From a virus: a stretch of DNA of 40,505 nt. The notes under the pieces are model-generated. The model was not told where the DNA came from. It saw only the letters and a list, made by a program, of their open reading frames with translations, and searched no databases. Numbering within the stretch: the stretch's first letter is position 1; every line of letters starts with the position of its first letter. The translations under genes and the position numbers were made by a program. Positions 24,243-31,607 of this stretch are shown piece by piece. The stretch spans positions 1 through 40,505 of the IMG/VR virus record IMGVR_UViG_3300032251_000005. One strand, written 5' to 3'.

Positions 24243-24671
24243 ATGCCAGCACGCAAACTAAAGTTTATTAATGATCCGGGCCATGGATGGCTGTCAGTCA
24301 GTCTAAAGGATATTATTGATCTAGATATCGTGGATAAAATATCAGCTTATAGCTATATGTCACCCAGTCGCGCCTATTTAGAAGAAGACTGCGATGCAAG
24401 CATATTTATCAATGCCGCCAAAGATGCGGGATGGAAACTTGAAATAAAAGAATCTTATTCTGATAACTCATGGAAAGGTCGGAATTGGCCTAGCTATAAT
24501 ATTTATTTTGTAAAGAATCCATTAATAACCGGATCAAAGGTCAAACTGAATGATGGATCAATCGCTACCTTTTATGATGATCCTGAAAAACCTTACTTGA
24601 TAACTGAATCTGGCCAGCGATACAAGGCACGCAAAGCTAATGCCTTACAGGCATTGAATCCGCCAGTCTAG
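24243..24671 (+). CDS. conserved DPGHGWL protein
   Basis: A protein of 142 residues from ATG 24243. The first half, with DPGHGWLSVSLKDI, ISAYSYMS, AYLEEDCDASIFINAAKDAG and a final SYNIYF, is a conserved fold present in many phages and plasmids. No biochemical role is known to me. The remainder (residues 96-142) is a small beta-rich extension. Starts at a leader motif, followed by element E3. Confidence 0.78.
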   Translation: MPARKLKFINDPGHGWLSVSLKDIIDLDIVDKISAYSYMSPSRAYLEEDCDASIFINAAKDAGWKLEIKESYSDNSWKGRNWPSYNIYFVKNPLITGSKVKLNDGSIATFYDDPEKPYLITESGQRYKARKANALQALNPPV

Positions 24672-24681
24672 TGATCCCTTT

Positions 24682-24721
24682 ATGCCTATTCGTTGAGTAG
24701 GCATAGCGGGCGATACTGCCC
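24682..24721 (+). ncRNA. two-hairpin intergenic element E3
   Basis: Hairpin 1 is ATGCCTATTC-GTT-GAGTAGGCAT and hairpin 2 is GGGC-GATACT-GCCC. The CCT/AGG pairs again differ from E1 and E2 while the stem is kept. Confidence 0.72.
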
Positions 24722-24742
24722 GGTTTAATTGAGGTTGAGACC

Positions 24743-24964
24743 ATGACAGAACAAGAATTTAATGAAATTTATGATTCTCGTTATCGGATTAAAGCTATAA
24801 GCATGTCAATGGATGGCTTTACCACTAGCGGCATTATTTTAGATGGCATTCATACTGCTACATCTGGCGAAAAATTCGTTTTTATTGATAACTTTTTTAA
24901 CCGCCATACTATTGATTCACTTATCAGAATAGAAAATACTCTAAATCCTTGGATTAATCAGTAA
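24743..24964 (+). CDS. small acidic/neutral hypothetical protein
   Basis: A protein of 73 residues behind TTGAGGTTGAGACC. Secondary structure looks like helix, beta hairpin, beta strand and short helix. No cysteine or catalytic motif and no recognised family. It lies between elements E3 and E4. Confidence 0.68.
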   Translation: MTEQEFNEIYDSRYRIKAISMSMDGFTTSGIILDGIHTATSGEKFVFIDNFFNRHTIDSLIRIENTLNPWINQ

Positions 24965-24971
24965 TCCCTTT

Positions 24972-25012
24972 ATGGCCATTGTTATCAGTGGCCATAGCGG
25001 GCGATACTGCCC
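24972..25012 (+). ncRNA. two-hairpin intergenic element E4
   Basis: Hairpin 1 is the same as in E1 (ATGGCCATTG-TTAT-CAGTGGCCAT). Hairpin 2 is GGGC-GATACT-GCCC. A leader motif follows after CTAACTAAA. Confidence 0.72.
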
Positions 25013-25033
25013 TAACTAAATGAGGTTGAGACC

Positions 25034-25333
25034 ATGCCAACATATACCCGCAACATCGGCCAGAATCGCGGCAGACCGCGAATATGGCTAGAGAAAGCCG
25101 TTTTACTTGATAACGGTTTTAACTATCACGACAAGTTCAAAGCTATCAACGAAGTAGATCGGATTGTCTTACAGGTTGATCCATTAGGTGATCGAACTGT
25201 TTCAGGTAGCGAATCAAGGCCAGTGATAGACCTGTCAGGCGCTGTTATTGAGCGCTCATTCAATACCGATAAGGTCAAAGCCGTTACAGTCCGTAAACTG
25301 TCACCCGGACGGCTCGAGCTAACACCGGCATAA
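25034..25333 (+). CDS. SymE/AbrB-like small protein
   Basis: A protein of 99 residues. RNIGQNRGRPRIWLEKAVLLDNGF, split here as RNIGQNRGRPR and a WLEKAVLLDNGF helix, is followed by beta strands with RTVSG and PVIDLSGAVI and a final strand. I have seen this pattern near phage methyltransferase genes. The short strands resemble the swapped-hairpin fold of AbrB and SymE. DNA or RNA binding is a cautious inference. An intrinsic terminator follows directly, so it may end a transcript. Confidence 0.62.
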   Translation: MPTYTRNIGQNRGRPRIWLEKAVLLDNGFNYHDKFKAINEVDRIVLQVDPLGDRTVSGSESRPVIDLSGAVIERSFNTDKVKAVTVRKLSPGRLELTPA

Positions 25334-25337
25334 ACAC

Positions 25338-25364
25338 AAGGCGCGCTTAGTCGCGCCTTTTTTT
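25338..25364 (+). terminator. intrinsic terminator in the accessory block
   Basis: An AAGGCGCG/CGCGCCTT stem with a six-base loop runs into seven T. It is the only classical terminator in the plus-strand block and divides it at 25364. Confidence 0.88.
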
Positions 25365-25393
25365 ATACCCGCTAGCTATAGCCATATTTTTAG

Positions 25394-25429
25394 TCAGGCC
25401 CCGCCTGGCTACGGTAAACGCTGGCCTGA
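25394..25429 (+). ncRNA. variant intergenic hairpin
   Basis: TCAGGCC pairs with GGCCTGA around a 22-base interior. It is followed by GAATTTAGCG and a leader motif, the same order as after element E5, so it probably has the same role with a different stem. Confidence 0.5.
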
Positions 25430-25453
25430 ATTTAGCGAATGGAGGTTGAGACC

Positions 25454-25720
25454 ATGAGTTATTTATATCGTTGTAATAAATGCAAACAGCGCAAAGCATT
25501 ACCCAGATTACATACTGACTATGTGCGCGCGCCTAAATGCCAGTGCGGCGAGTTGTTAACATACCGCGACAAGTGGCAAGAGCGCAAAAACAAGGAAAAC
25601 GTATGCAATTGTGACGGTTATCCGCACCCGCACCGCAAAGGTTCCGGGGTATGGTGTATTGAATCTGTGAGATTACCCACAGAATCAGACTATCAAGATA
25701 GACAATACGCCTACCGTTAA
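25454..25720 (+). CDS. zinc-binding phage protein
   Basis: A protein of 88 residues from ATG 25454, fixed by GGAGGTTGAGACC. It has CNKC (residues 7-10), CQC (33-35), CNC (53-55) and a later single Cys, with His residues in GYPHPHRKGSG. This gives one or two zinc sites. Small Cys/His-rich proteins like this are common in early regions of temperate phages. No role known. Confidence 0.75.
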   Translation: MSYLYRCNKCKQRKALPRLHTDYVRAPKCQCGELLTYRDKWQERKNKENVCNCDGYPHPHRKGSGVWCIESVRLPTESDYQDRQYAYR

Positions 25721-25774
25721 TACCCTGAATTTAGCTATACTTTCTATAACGTTAATCAAAGTGAGGTTGAGACC

Positions 25775-26221
25775 ATGATTACAGCAAAGAATGAATTCGA
25801 GACTATAAGCGCTTTTGAATCCCTAGCAGGTTCCAGTAGTGGAACATGGACTGACAGGGAAACAACGGCTGAGTTAATCCGGGTACTGGACTTGGTACAA
25901 AACCAGATCAGCACGGCTGAATATTATCAAGATTTAGCAAAATGCTCAGATGATGACACGCAAACAATGTATGAGATTCAACAGGAAGTTGCTGGCCATA
26001 TCGAATATTATGCGCCATTGCCTGACTGTTGTTCCGTTACCTTACAAGATAATGAATGGCAGGTAATCCCCTATATTGACGAAGATTTACCCAGACTTGA
26101 GGACATACCGGAAACTTATACTGAGGACTTGGTTTATCAGGTTAATGACCATGGCAATGTTAGCTTGTATAAATGGCATCCTAATTTCAGGGAATATCGT
26201 GAAGTCTGGGCTATGGTGTAA
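25775..26221 (+). CDS. acidic accessory protein
   Basis: A protein of 148 residues, strongly acidic, helical in its first half. The C-terminal part PETYTEDLVYQVNDHGNVSL and a following WHPNFREYREVW recall small conserved proteins of temperate phages. The charge would suit a DNA mimic such as an anti-restriction protein, but no sequence hallmark supports that. Leader motif before the start, element E5 after the stop. Confidence 0.7.
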   Translation: MITAKNEFETISAFESLAGSSSGTWTDRETTAELIRVLDLVQNQISTAEYYQDLAKCSDDDTQTMYEIQQEVAGHIEYYAPLPDCCSVTLQDNEWQVIPYIDEDLPRLEDIPETYTEDLVYQVNDHGNVSLYKWHPNFREYREVWAMV

Positions 26222-26235
26222 TCAGTAATCCCTTT

Positions 26236-26289
26236 ATGGTCATTCACTAGGCAGCGCCTGGCGAGTGGCCATAGTGGGTAATACTGCCC
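26236..26289 (+). ncRNA. two-hairpin intergenic element E5
   Basis: Hairpin 1 keeps the ATGGTCATTC/GAGTGGCCAT arms but carries an inserted inner stem AGGC-AGC-GCCT. Hairpin 2 is GGGT-AATACT-GCCC. The extra inner hairpin shows that the loop tolerates insertions while the outer stem is kept. Confidence 0.7.
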
Positions 26290-26310
26290 GAATTTAGCGA
26301 GGTTGAGACC

Positions 26311-26631
26311 ATGACGTACAAAACAGAATTCCCAGACTATGAGCTAGATGTATTAATCCCTGTCGGCTTTGAGGACGATAGCTGGCACAACGATGTAATG
26401 CCTAAATGGATTAATCCACAACTGAATTTAGCATTATGGATTAACTACCCAGAGGCAGAAAAAAGGGAAGGTCACGAAAAGAATCGGTTTTATCTCTATG
26501 AGATTGACAACAATGGCGATTATGTACGCACCATTCTTGTTGGTAAAGACAACGAATACGATCTGATTCTTATGGCCATCCTTGAAAAGTTACTGGCTAA
26601 TAGAGGCGTAAAACATGCCAGCAAAATTTGA
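26311..26631 (+). CDS. acidic accessory protein
   Basis: A protein of 106 residues, acidic, rich in Trp, Tyr and Asn. Beta strands (LNLALWINYPEAE, RFYLYEIDNNGDYVRTILVG) followed by a helix suggest a compact alpha/beta fold. Starts at a GAGGTTGAGACC leader. The next gene begins 17 bases before its stop. No family recognised. Confidence 0.68.
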   Translation: MTYKTEFPDYELDVLIPVGFEDDSWHNDVMPKWINPQLNLALWINYPEAEKREGHEKNRFYLYEIDNNGDYVRTILVGKDNEYDLILMAILEKLLANRGVKHASKI

Positions 26632-26794
26632 AGCACACTATAAGCCCAAGGAAACAAGGCCAGACAAGCCTATCCTGATTGGCCGTGCTCAATCACAAGC
26701 TAGAGTAAGCATCATTGAAGCACAAAATTTAGCGACCCAGCTTAATATAGCCATCCGGTTAGCTCTACAAGCTGAATCTGGCAAAACTTATTAA
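26615..26794 (+). CDS. small helical protein
   Basis: A protein of 59 residues: a basic Pro-rich N-terminus (KPKETRPDKP) and one long C-terminal helix (SIIEAQNLATQLNIAIRLAL). It starts inside the preceding gene and has an AGAGGCGTAAAAC site rather than the shared leader. It is one of the few genes in this block without the leader, which suggests translational coupling. Confidence 0.62.
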   Translation: MPAKFEAHYKPKETRPDKPILIGRAQSQARVSIIEAQNLATQLNIAIRLALQAESGKTY

Positions 26795-26818
26795 TCATTA
26801 TTAAATGAGGTTGAGACA

Positions 26819-27013
26819 ATGCACGTTATATCAGAAATGAATTCCAGTGGCGGAAAACATATAGTAGATGACTGGCCAGACTGGATCAGTCTATTGGATG
26901 ATGTAGTATTGCTGCGCAAACTGGGCTATATGGCTTTTGGTACGGAACTACGTGGCCAGTTTGTTATTGTCATGACAGCTAAACCTACACCTGTTTTATA
27001 CACGGTTCAGTAA
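26819..27013 (+). CDS. small hypothetical protein, last of the accessory block
   Basis: A protein of 64 residues after TGAGGTTGAGACA. The fold looks like beta-beta-helix-beta-beta. No family recognised. It ends eight bases before the convergent YkgJ-like gene without a clear terminator between them. Confidence 0.62.
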   Translation: MHVISEMNSSGGKHIVDDWPDWISLLDDVVLLRKLGYMAFGTELRGQFVIVMTAKPTPVLYTVQ

Positions 27014-27020
27014 GCCAACT

Positions 27021-27353
27021 CTATACGCGCTTATTCCTGCGTTTAGCGGCTTCAATCATCCTGTCCGGTATCATCCGTTTTATATGCGGCTGATGCCGGA
27101 CAGCTTTTAACAACGTCCTGCAATCAAACTCCCTGCATATCGCTGGTGCTCTATCGTGAATTGTGCAGCCTGTCACCCTGTCTAAATAAACACAATCCCC
27201 GTTTTCCTTGTGTTCCAGCACGCGCCCGCCATGATATTCAATGGTCTGGTAATCCTTTTCATCGTCACCCAGTTCCGGATGCAGATAGATGGCATCCCAT
27301 TGGCAACATGCATGGCAGTTACCACAAGGAACACGTTTAGTTTTAACGTTAAT
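27021..27353 (-). CDS. YkgJ-type zinc/iron-binding protein, apparent ATT start
   Basis: The open frame extends from 27021 to beyond 27353 with the CxxCxxCC-type cluster CGNCHACC (residues 10-17) and C-x7-C and C-x5-C motifs further on (DCVYLDRVTGC, ICREFDC). This is the full layout of YkgJ-family metal-binding proteins. Upstream of CGNCHACC the frame contains no ATG, GTG or TTG before a stop codon. ATT at 27353 lies nine bases after AGAGGA and gives 110 residues. GTG at 27221 would remove the metal cluster and is unlikely. A frameshift from the preceding gene or a sequence error is the alternative. Confidence 0.65.
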   Translation of the reverse strand: MNVKTKRVPCGNCHACCQWDAIYLHPELGDDEKDYQTIEYHGGRVLEHKENGDCVYLDRVTGCTIHDRAPAICREFDCRTLLKAVRHQPHIKRMIPDRMIEAAKRRNKRV

Positions 27354-27358
27354 AAAAT

Positions 27359-27721
27359 TTAGTCCTCTTTCTTTTGAACCGTAGTATTGACGCTGCCATC
27401 CAGCACCTTATCCAAAAATTCCTGATAGTTACATTCCACTGTAGTTAGCACTCGTTGCTGAAATTTAGCCATTATTGCTAAATCGTCAGAGTTATCTTGT
27501 ACTGTCGCATACATAATAGGTAATAAAATTTCGTGTAGCCGCACAATAATTCCGCCCAGACATGCCGCGCTATCTTTCATCTCACCAGACGTACCTTCAT
27601 ACTTAACGCTCGTAGTACCTTCTACGGATTTGAATCCCAGTTCATCCAATACAAAATAAAAAATATTTCGTGATCGTTCAGCTAATTCATAGGCTTCTTT
27701 ATCAGTTAATTTTTTTGTCAT
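27359..27721 (-). CDS. hypothetical helical protein
   Basis: A protein of 120 residues, helical and mildly acidic, from ATG behind GCGAGGTTGAGACC. The stop of the 36-residue gene upstream lies inside that leader. A conserved-looking Cys and a charged, unstructured C-terminus (VQKKED) were seen. No family recognised. The YkgJ-type frame begins just after its stop. Confidence 0.68.
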   Translation of the reverse strand: MTKKLTDKEAYELAERSRNIFYFVLDELGFKSVEGTTSVKYEGTSGEMKDSAACLGGIIVRLHEILLPIMYATVQDNSDDLAIMAKFQQRVLTTVECNYQEFLDKVLDGSVNTTVQKKED

Positions 27722-27725
27722 GGTC

Positions 27726-27836
27726 TCAACCTCGCTTTATGTTTTGCTGTATGAATTTACTTATGGCACAAAGATTATCATTAATTAAATATAGCTGAAT
27801 CAGGATTACAAACAGTAAAATTTCTGTTATGTACAT
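27726..27836 (-). CDS. 36-residue membrane peptide
   Basis: A protein of 36 residues with one transmembrane helix (ITEILLFVILIQLYLI) and a basic tail. It has the full GGAGGTTGAGACC leader. Its own TGA stop is the TGA within GAGGTTGAGACC of the next gene, so the two are coupled through the motif. Role unknown. Confidence 0.62.
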   Translation of the reverse strand: MYITEILLFVILIQLYLINDNLCAISKFIQQNIKRG

Positions 27837-27851
27837 GGTCTCAACCTCCAA

Positions 27852-28031
27852 TTATTCATCATCGAGTATATGATCTAAGACATTTAGCATTGGTTCACGA
27901 ACATGAGCAATTTTTTTCTGACAATAATGTTTACTCATATCAAGATTGTAGGCGAACCAATAACTATCATCCGCTGTTACCACTATAATCCTTTCATGAC
28001 ATTGCTTGCAGTCCTTTTCATATTTCTGCAT
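27852..28031 (-). CDS. small Cys-containing protein
   Basis: A protein of 59 residues with CKQC at residues 8-11 and one later Cys plus His, a likely small zinc ribbon, and an acidic C-terminus. A weak GGTTGGAACG precedes ATG. Frame and composition look genuine. No family recognised. Confidence 0.58.
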   Translation of the reverse strand: MQKYEKDCKQCHERIIVVTADDSYWFAYNLDMSKHYCQKKIAHVREPMLNVLDHILDDE

Positions 28032-28399
28032 CGTTCCAACCCAATCACTCTATACTTTCTTTGGACATAGCAGTAGCTATTGTTATGCCCTGTAAAGCAG
28101 TGATTAGTTACAGATTTAGATGCTGGCTTAGGAAACGGCTGGCTCGGAGCAAAGCAGGAACAAGCCCTTGTCTCGTGACGACGAGAAACAAAGGTGTTCC
28201 GCCTTGCCCGACCCAGCCTGATGCCAACTTGAGGAATCCGTATGGTCGTCACAGTGTTCCGCTACTATGCAGATACCAGGCGCAGCCTGATACCCTGTGT
28301 CAACGTCCGGAACTTAGCAGCCGTTTTGTGCCATGACACGCCCATCCCTTGCACATAAGACACTGGCCGGAACGGTTCTCCCAAGCATAACCAGTGAAT
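28032..28399. other. structured noncoding region beside the helicase gene
   Basis: About 370 bases without a credible gene. An apparent 89-codon frame at 27983-28252 is not convincing. The region carries many GGAAC/GTTCC arms (near 28157, 28195, 28255, 28309 and 28370) and two CAGCCTGAT-CC stretches, and it contains the double-stem element at 28137-28218. A replication origin next to the helicase, or a regulatory RNA, is possible. Confidence 0.45.
28137..28218. ncRNA. double-stem structured element
   Basis: Outer stem GGCTGGCTCGG with CCGACCCAGCC (10 of 11 pairs) encloses an inner hairpin at 28157-28200. Its arms are GGAACA/TGTTCC, CCTTGT/ACAAAGG and CTCGT/ACGAG, with a GACG loop. Such nested, near-perfect pairing over 82 bases is unlikely to be chance. 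Confidence 0.55.
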
Positions 28400-28630
28400 C
28401 TATTCATTTTGGAACGCATATATCAATTCGTCAAGCAGATCATCAAATGGCACGTTACGGAACCGGCCCAGGAATATCATTTTCTTGTGATTATCGGCAG
28501 CATGTCTGGCAACATGGAAACGCAGGTTATCCTTATCAAACCAGATATTGACCGCACAGACCTTGGCTCGCAGATAACACTCAACAATGCTTGTTCGCAC
28601 GGCTAGCGGCACTTCACTGTATTTGTACAT
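28400..28630 (-). CDS. small protein after the helicase gene
   Basis: A protein of 76 residues from ATG 28630 with AAAGGTTGAGT before it, a shortened shared leader. A TTG two codons upstream is less likely. The start overlaps the helicase stop by 17 bases. Basic N-terminal half with one Cys, acidic C-terminal helix (VPFDDLLDELIYAF). No family recognised. Part of the replication operon by position. Confidence 0.65.
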   Translation of the reverse strand: MYKYSEVPLAVRTSIVECYLRAKVCAVNIWFDKDNLRFHVARHAADNHKKMIFLGRFRNVPFDDLLDELIYAFQNE

Positions 28631-30110
28631 ACTCAACCTTTAGTTGTAGCCAGAACTGATGCATGTCCAGATGCAAATCCGGGGTAAACTTGTGGATCGC
28701 AAAGCCCAGAAAGATATCATCAGTTGGCGGCTTGCTCATGTCCTTGGGGGTGCTGATGTTGGCATAAAACACCGTGCGCCGGTAGCGGAGTTTTTCTGTC
28801 TTGTGCCATGGGTTGTAAATATATCTATCCACATTGCGGGACAGATATTCTCGAAAACGTGACGGATCGCACAAATCCCGCCAGCGTAAATCCTTAATTT
28901 CAATCATCCAGCGCTGATTCGTGTAGCGTATCCACTCATTACTGATACGCTTGCCGGATTCTGGCCAGTACCAGCCTGTAGTTAGCCAGTTATCCGCATG
29001 GATTTCCGGCACCAGCGAACGGAAAAATAAAGTCTTGCCTATGCCAGATGGCCCTATCAGGACAAGCAGGGAGGATTTCTCGACACCCTTTGGTTTATAC
29101 AGGCCATCCAGCGCCATAAAAAACCAGCGCCGGAGAAAAGCTCCTGCGGCGTCTGAGGTTATATTATATAAATCTAATTGAGCCATGAAAGCTGGCCATC
29201 TATCCAGCCCATCCCATGTTTTTGACTCAAGCCAGGCATGAACTGGGTGATAATTGTGCCCCGGTTCATTTGCATAGCGCTTGATATATTCCCTAAGCAG
29301 GGCTTGCGGGATGGCCAGCTTTTCAATTGCGCACCGGCTGGCTATCTCTGAAAAATTTTCATCCCCGGTTATCCGGAAAGCCGTGCGGTTCATGTCCGGC
29401 CAGAATATATCTGTCGTGTCGTGAAGTAAGTTATATTTGATTTCAATCCGGGATTTTTTAAGCAGGACTTTGAAATTCTCGTAAGTCGGCTGCAATCTAA
29501 TCGCGCCAGCCTTGCTGATGGTGTAGTGGGGCCAGTCAACACCATGGCGCGTATTGGCGAGCACGGCACCATCGTACAGGTCATGCAGTATTGTGATTTT
29601 CTGATTGGTTTTTTTCGCCAGCTTGGATAAGACCGTATTGATCTGGTACGGGTGCATCCCTTCAAATTTAGCGAGTTCGTCTATAACCCTGTGTGCGTCC
29701 ATCGGTTCGCGCACCTTGGCAATCATGCTGCGTAGCGTCATATTAATGCTGCGCGGCTCATACTGGGCCAGCTTGGCTTCCAGCCGGTTATCACCATGCA
29801 AGCGCAGTTCCCTTGCCAGATGGTGGGCTGTCAGTCCATGGTCTGGCCTGATACGGTTCCAGCGCTCACGGATATCCGGGATTTTTCCTTTGAGTGCTGG
29901 GCTGTCACTGGCCCAGAGTATAAACGCATCCAGCCCAGTGCCTGCCGTAGCATGATGACAGGCATCCATTAAATCCAGCATGGCTTGCTGCGCGCTGGGC
30001 GATTGAATGAAATTGGCTACATCAATGCTGCGTAGATACTCATTCAATTCCGTGCTTGTCAGGATGCCGTAAAAATTCTGGCCCGAAGTCTCTTTCTTGT
30101 TCGTTTGCAT
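28614..30110 (-). CDS. VapE-type superfamily 3 helicase / replication protein
   Basis: A protein of 498 residues. The C-terminal half has Walker A GPSGIGKT (residues 353-360) followed by LFFRSLVP, then WMIEIKDL as the acidic second motif and DRYIYNPW with RRTVFYANIS, which together mark virulence-associated E (VapE) proteins. The N-terminal half contains a PriCT-like helix (IPDIRERWNRI). It probably opens and primes the phage origin for host polymerase. Its start lies 71 bases inside the RusA gene. Its ribosome site is weak. Confidence 0.83.
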   Translation of the reverse strand: MQTNKKETSGQNFYGILTSTELNEYLRSIDVANFIQSPSAQQAMLDLMDACHHATAGTGLDAFILWASDSPALKGKIPDIRERWNRIRPDHGLTAHHLARELRLHGDNRLEAKLAQYEPRSINMTLRSMIAKVREPMDAHRVIDELAKFEGMHPYQINTVLSKLAKKTNQKITILHDLYDGAVLANTRHGVDWPHYTISKAGAIRLQPTYENFKVLLKKSRIEIKYNLLHDTTDIFWPDMNRTAFRITGDENFSEIASRCAIEKLAIPQALLREYIKRYANEPGHNYHPVHAWLESKTWDGLDRWPAFMAQLDLYNITSDAAGAFLRRWFFMALDGLYKPKGVEKSSLLVLIGPSGIGKTLFFRSLVPEIHADNWLTTGWYWPESGKRISNEWIRYTNQRWMIEIKDLRWRDLCDPSRFREYLSRNVDRYIYNPWHKTEKLRYRRTVFYANISTPKDMSKPPTDDIFLGFAIHKFTPDLHLDMHQFWLQLKVEYVQIQ

Positions 30111-30480
30111 ATTTGCTTATACGTAATACGACTGACCCACCAGACACTGCCTGGCGCCGGCGGATAATATGCAAGTCATCCACCAGATAATCATCCGTCC
30201 AGATTCTGGCATAGGTCAGCGCATCCAGTACGCCCTTGCTGTAGTTATCAATATCACGTTTGCGCCGGTCTGGCGGAAACAGATGCATTTCTACATTGAC
30301 AGGCTCATTAATCACGGCATGAACCGGAAACTGTTTGCGGATTGTTCTGACGGCTTCTGTTCGAAAATGGCGGCCTTCCATAGAAAGTAGGGTACGCTGG
30401 CGCAATCCTTTCTTGGTTTTCAGGACAACATGCCGCCAGTATTGGTTAACTGATGGCGGCCATGGCAATAAAATAATCAT
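30040..30480 (-). CDS. rusA: RusA-type Holliday junction resolvase
   Basis: A protein of 146 residues. PWPPSVNQYWRH at the N-terminus and PPDRRKRDIDNYSKGVLDAL in the middle are hallmarks of RusA, including the catalytic Asp pair of RKRDIDN and a further acidic stretch (WTDD). It cuts branched DNA formed during replication and recombination before packaging. Overlaps the gene before it by four bases and the helicase gene by 71. Confidence 0.92.
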   Translation of the reverse strand: MIILLPWPPSVNQYWRHVVLKTKKGLRQRTLLSMEGRHFRTEAVRTIRKQFPVHAVINEPVNVEMHLFPPDRRKRDIDNYSKGVLDALTYARIWTDDYLVDDLHIIRRRQAVSGGSVVLRISKYANEQERDFGPEFLRHPDKHGIE

Positions 30481-30716
30481 GCCGAATGCGTTTTGCTTTC
30501 AATATCGACCAGCAAATTCTGCACGGCTTCCGTAATTGTCTGGCCACGGCCTGTACCCACTAAAGACTGAGCACCAGCTTTGCCGGGAGGCGTGAAAGCA
30601 TCCGCCATATAGGAACGTGAATTCACTTCATGTATTTTGGCTGGATCGGCTGGCGCGCAGTTGATACTTATCCAGTAACCATCACCCAGTAACTGATCAA
30701 CAATTTCTGTAATCAT
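30477..30716 (-). CDS. small protein upstream of RusA
   Basis: A protein of 79 residues. The stop of the upstream gene abuts this ATG, and its own stop overlaps the RusA start, so the three are coupled. The sequence (YWISINCAPADPAKIHEVNS, then a helix near the end) has no motif I recognise. Confidence 0.65.
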   Translation of the reverse strand: MITEIVDQLLGDGYWISINCAPADPAKIHEVNSRSYMADAFTPPGKAGAQSLVGTGRGQTITEAVQNLLVDIESKTHSA

Positions 30717-31286
30717 TTATCGGCTCTCTGCAATCCATTCTTCAATGATTTTTCTAGCCCATTTCGGAACATACTTATTATTCTCGAAAGTGGATATATA
30801 ACTAGCCGGTATATTTAAGGCTTTAGCTAATTTATTCTGGCTCATGCCGATATCTTCACGAATAATTTTTAACGATGTATTGGTGGAAACAAAATCAGGA
30901 TGCTGATTGTGCATATGCTGAAAAAGGTTGTTGAAATGTCGATTACAACAAGGACAAACGCCATTAGCTACACGAGTTTTTATACGTTGTTTTGTCTTTT
31001 TCTCAACTTCTGCTTTAGCTGCCTCTTTATCAGCGCGCTGCCTTTCTTTATTAGCATCATCAAGCGCACGGTGTTTACGCAATTTTTCTTTTTTTAATTC
31101 AGCTTTTAGCCTGTCGTTTTCTGACGTGCCATACCCCCAAGATACTTGGCAATATGGGCAATGCCAATAACCACCTTGTTCATGTTTTAGATCGATGTAT
31201 CGTTCACTTAATGCGTATGTTCCACCGCATTTACCACAAGTAAAATCAGCAAGCGTGACTTGAAAATTTAACTTTACAGCGCCCAT
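30717..31286 (-). CDS. zinc-ribbon, C2H2 finger and XRE HTH protein
   Basis: A protein of 189 residues from ATG 31286 behind CAGGGGGAATA. It has a zinc ribbon (C17/C20 and C43/C46), a Lys/Glu/Arg-rich coiled coil (55-105), a CPCC finger with His at 124 and 129, and a C-terminal XRE-type HTH (MSQNKLAKALNIPASYISTF). This three-part make-up is found in phage early regions. A regulator or DNA-repair adaptor is likely. A palindrome (31306-31321) lies 20 bases upstream and could be its operator. Confidence 0.75.
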   Translation of the reverse strand: MGAVKLNFQVTLADFTCGKCGGTYALSERYIDLKHEQGGYWHCPYCQVSWGYGTSENDRLKAELKKEKLRKHRALDDANKERQRADKEAAKAEVEKKTKQRIKTRVANGVCPCCNRHFNNLFQHMHNQHPDFVSTNTSLKIIREDIGMSQNKLAKALNIPASYISTFENNKYVPKWARKIIEEWIAESR

Positions 31287-31305
31287 TATTCCCCCTGATG
31301 TTTCA

Positions 31306-31321
31306 TGTTCCACATGGAACT
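31306..31321. promoter_or_regulatory. palindromic operator-like site
   Basis: TGTTCCACATGGAACT has 6-bp arms (GTTCCA/TGGAAC) and lies 20 bases upstream of the zinc/HTH gene. It resembles operators of XRE proteins and, more loosely, parS-type sites. Autoregulation is the simplest reading. Confidence 0.5.
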
Positions 31322-31385
31322 ATTTCCTTAACTTTACTTAAATTAGGTGGGCCATCCTTGGCCCTTTGCGTCATCCATGACATAG

Positions 31386-31607
31386 CTAAACTTTGTCCTT
31401 AAACCAGTAGCAGCGTTTATGAACAGGCCAGACTTTGCCAATTGTGCATTTTCCGTTACCAGTCTCATGATCACCGCGCACAAACAGGCATTCCCAGCAG
31501 CGCTTGCCTGACTCGCTGAAACCATAGCCACTATCGAACGTTTTATGTACTGGCCATGGGTCATGGTCTGGCCGCTGTTGATACTGCCATTTGAGATGTG
31601 AACTCAT
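31386..31607 (-). CDS. small Cys-rich protein after the methyltransferase
   Basis: A protein of 73 residues from ATG 31607. It overlaps the methyltransferase end by 47 bases. Cys residues in RCWECLFVRGDHE, KCTIG and KRCYWF with His suggest one zinc site. Such proteins often follow phage cytosine methyltransferases. Role unknown. Confidence 0.65.
   Translation of the reverse strand: MSSHLKWQYQQRPDHDPWPVHKTFDSGYGFSESGKRCWECLFVRGDHETGNGKCTIGKVWPVHKRCYWFKDKV

Noticed and set aside
23101-26289. E elements as integron attC sites
   Set aside because: They lack RYYYAAC and GTTRRRY core sites, and the integrase lacks a visible integron-type extra helix. The cassette-like look is retained only as a hypothesis.
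22741-27000. CRISPR array
   Set aside because: The repeated elements are separated by genes of different length, not by short spacers.
27983-28252. 89-codon minus-strand frame
   Set aside because: Composition is unlike a protein, the start is poor, and it overlaps a better small gene and strong RNA stems.
31306-31321. parS partition site
   Set aside because: There is no ParA or ParB gene. The palindrome lies in front of an HTH gene, so an operator is simpler.
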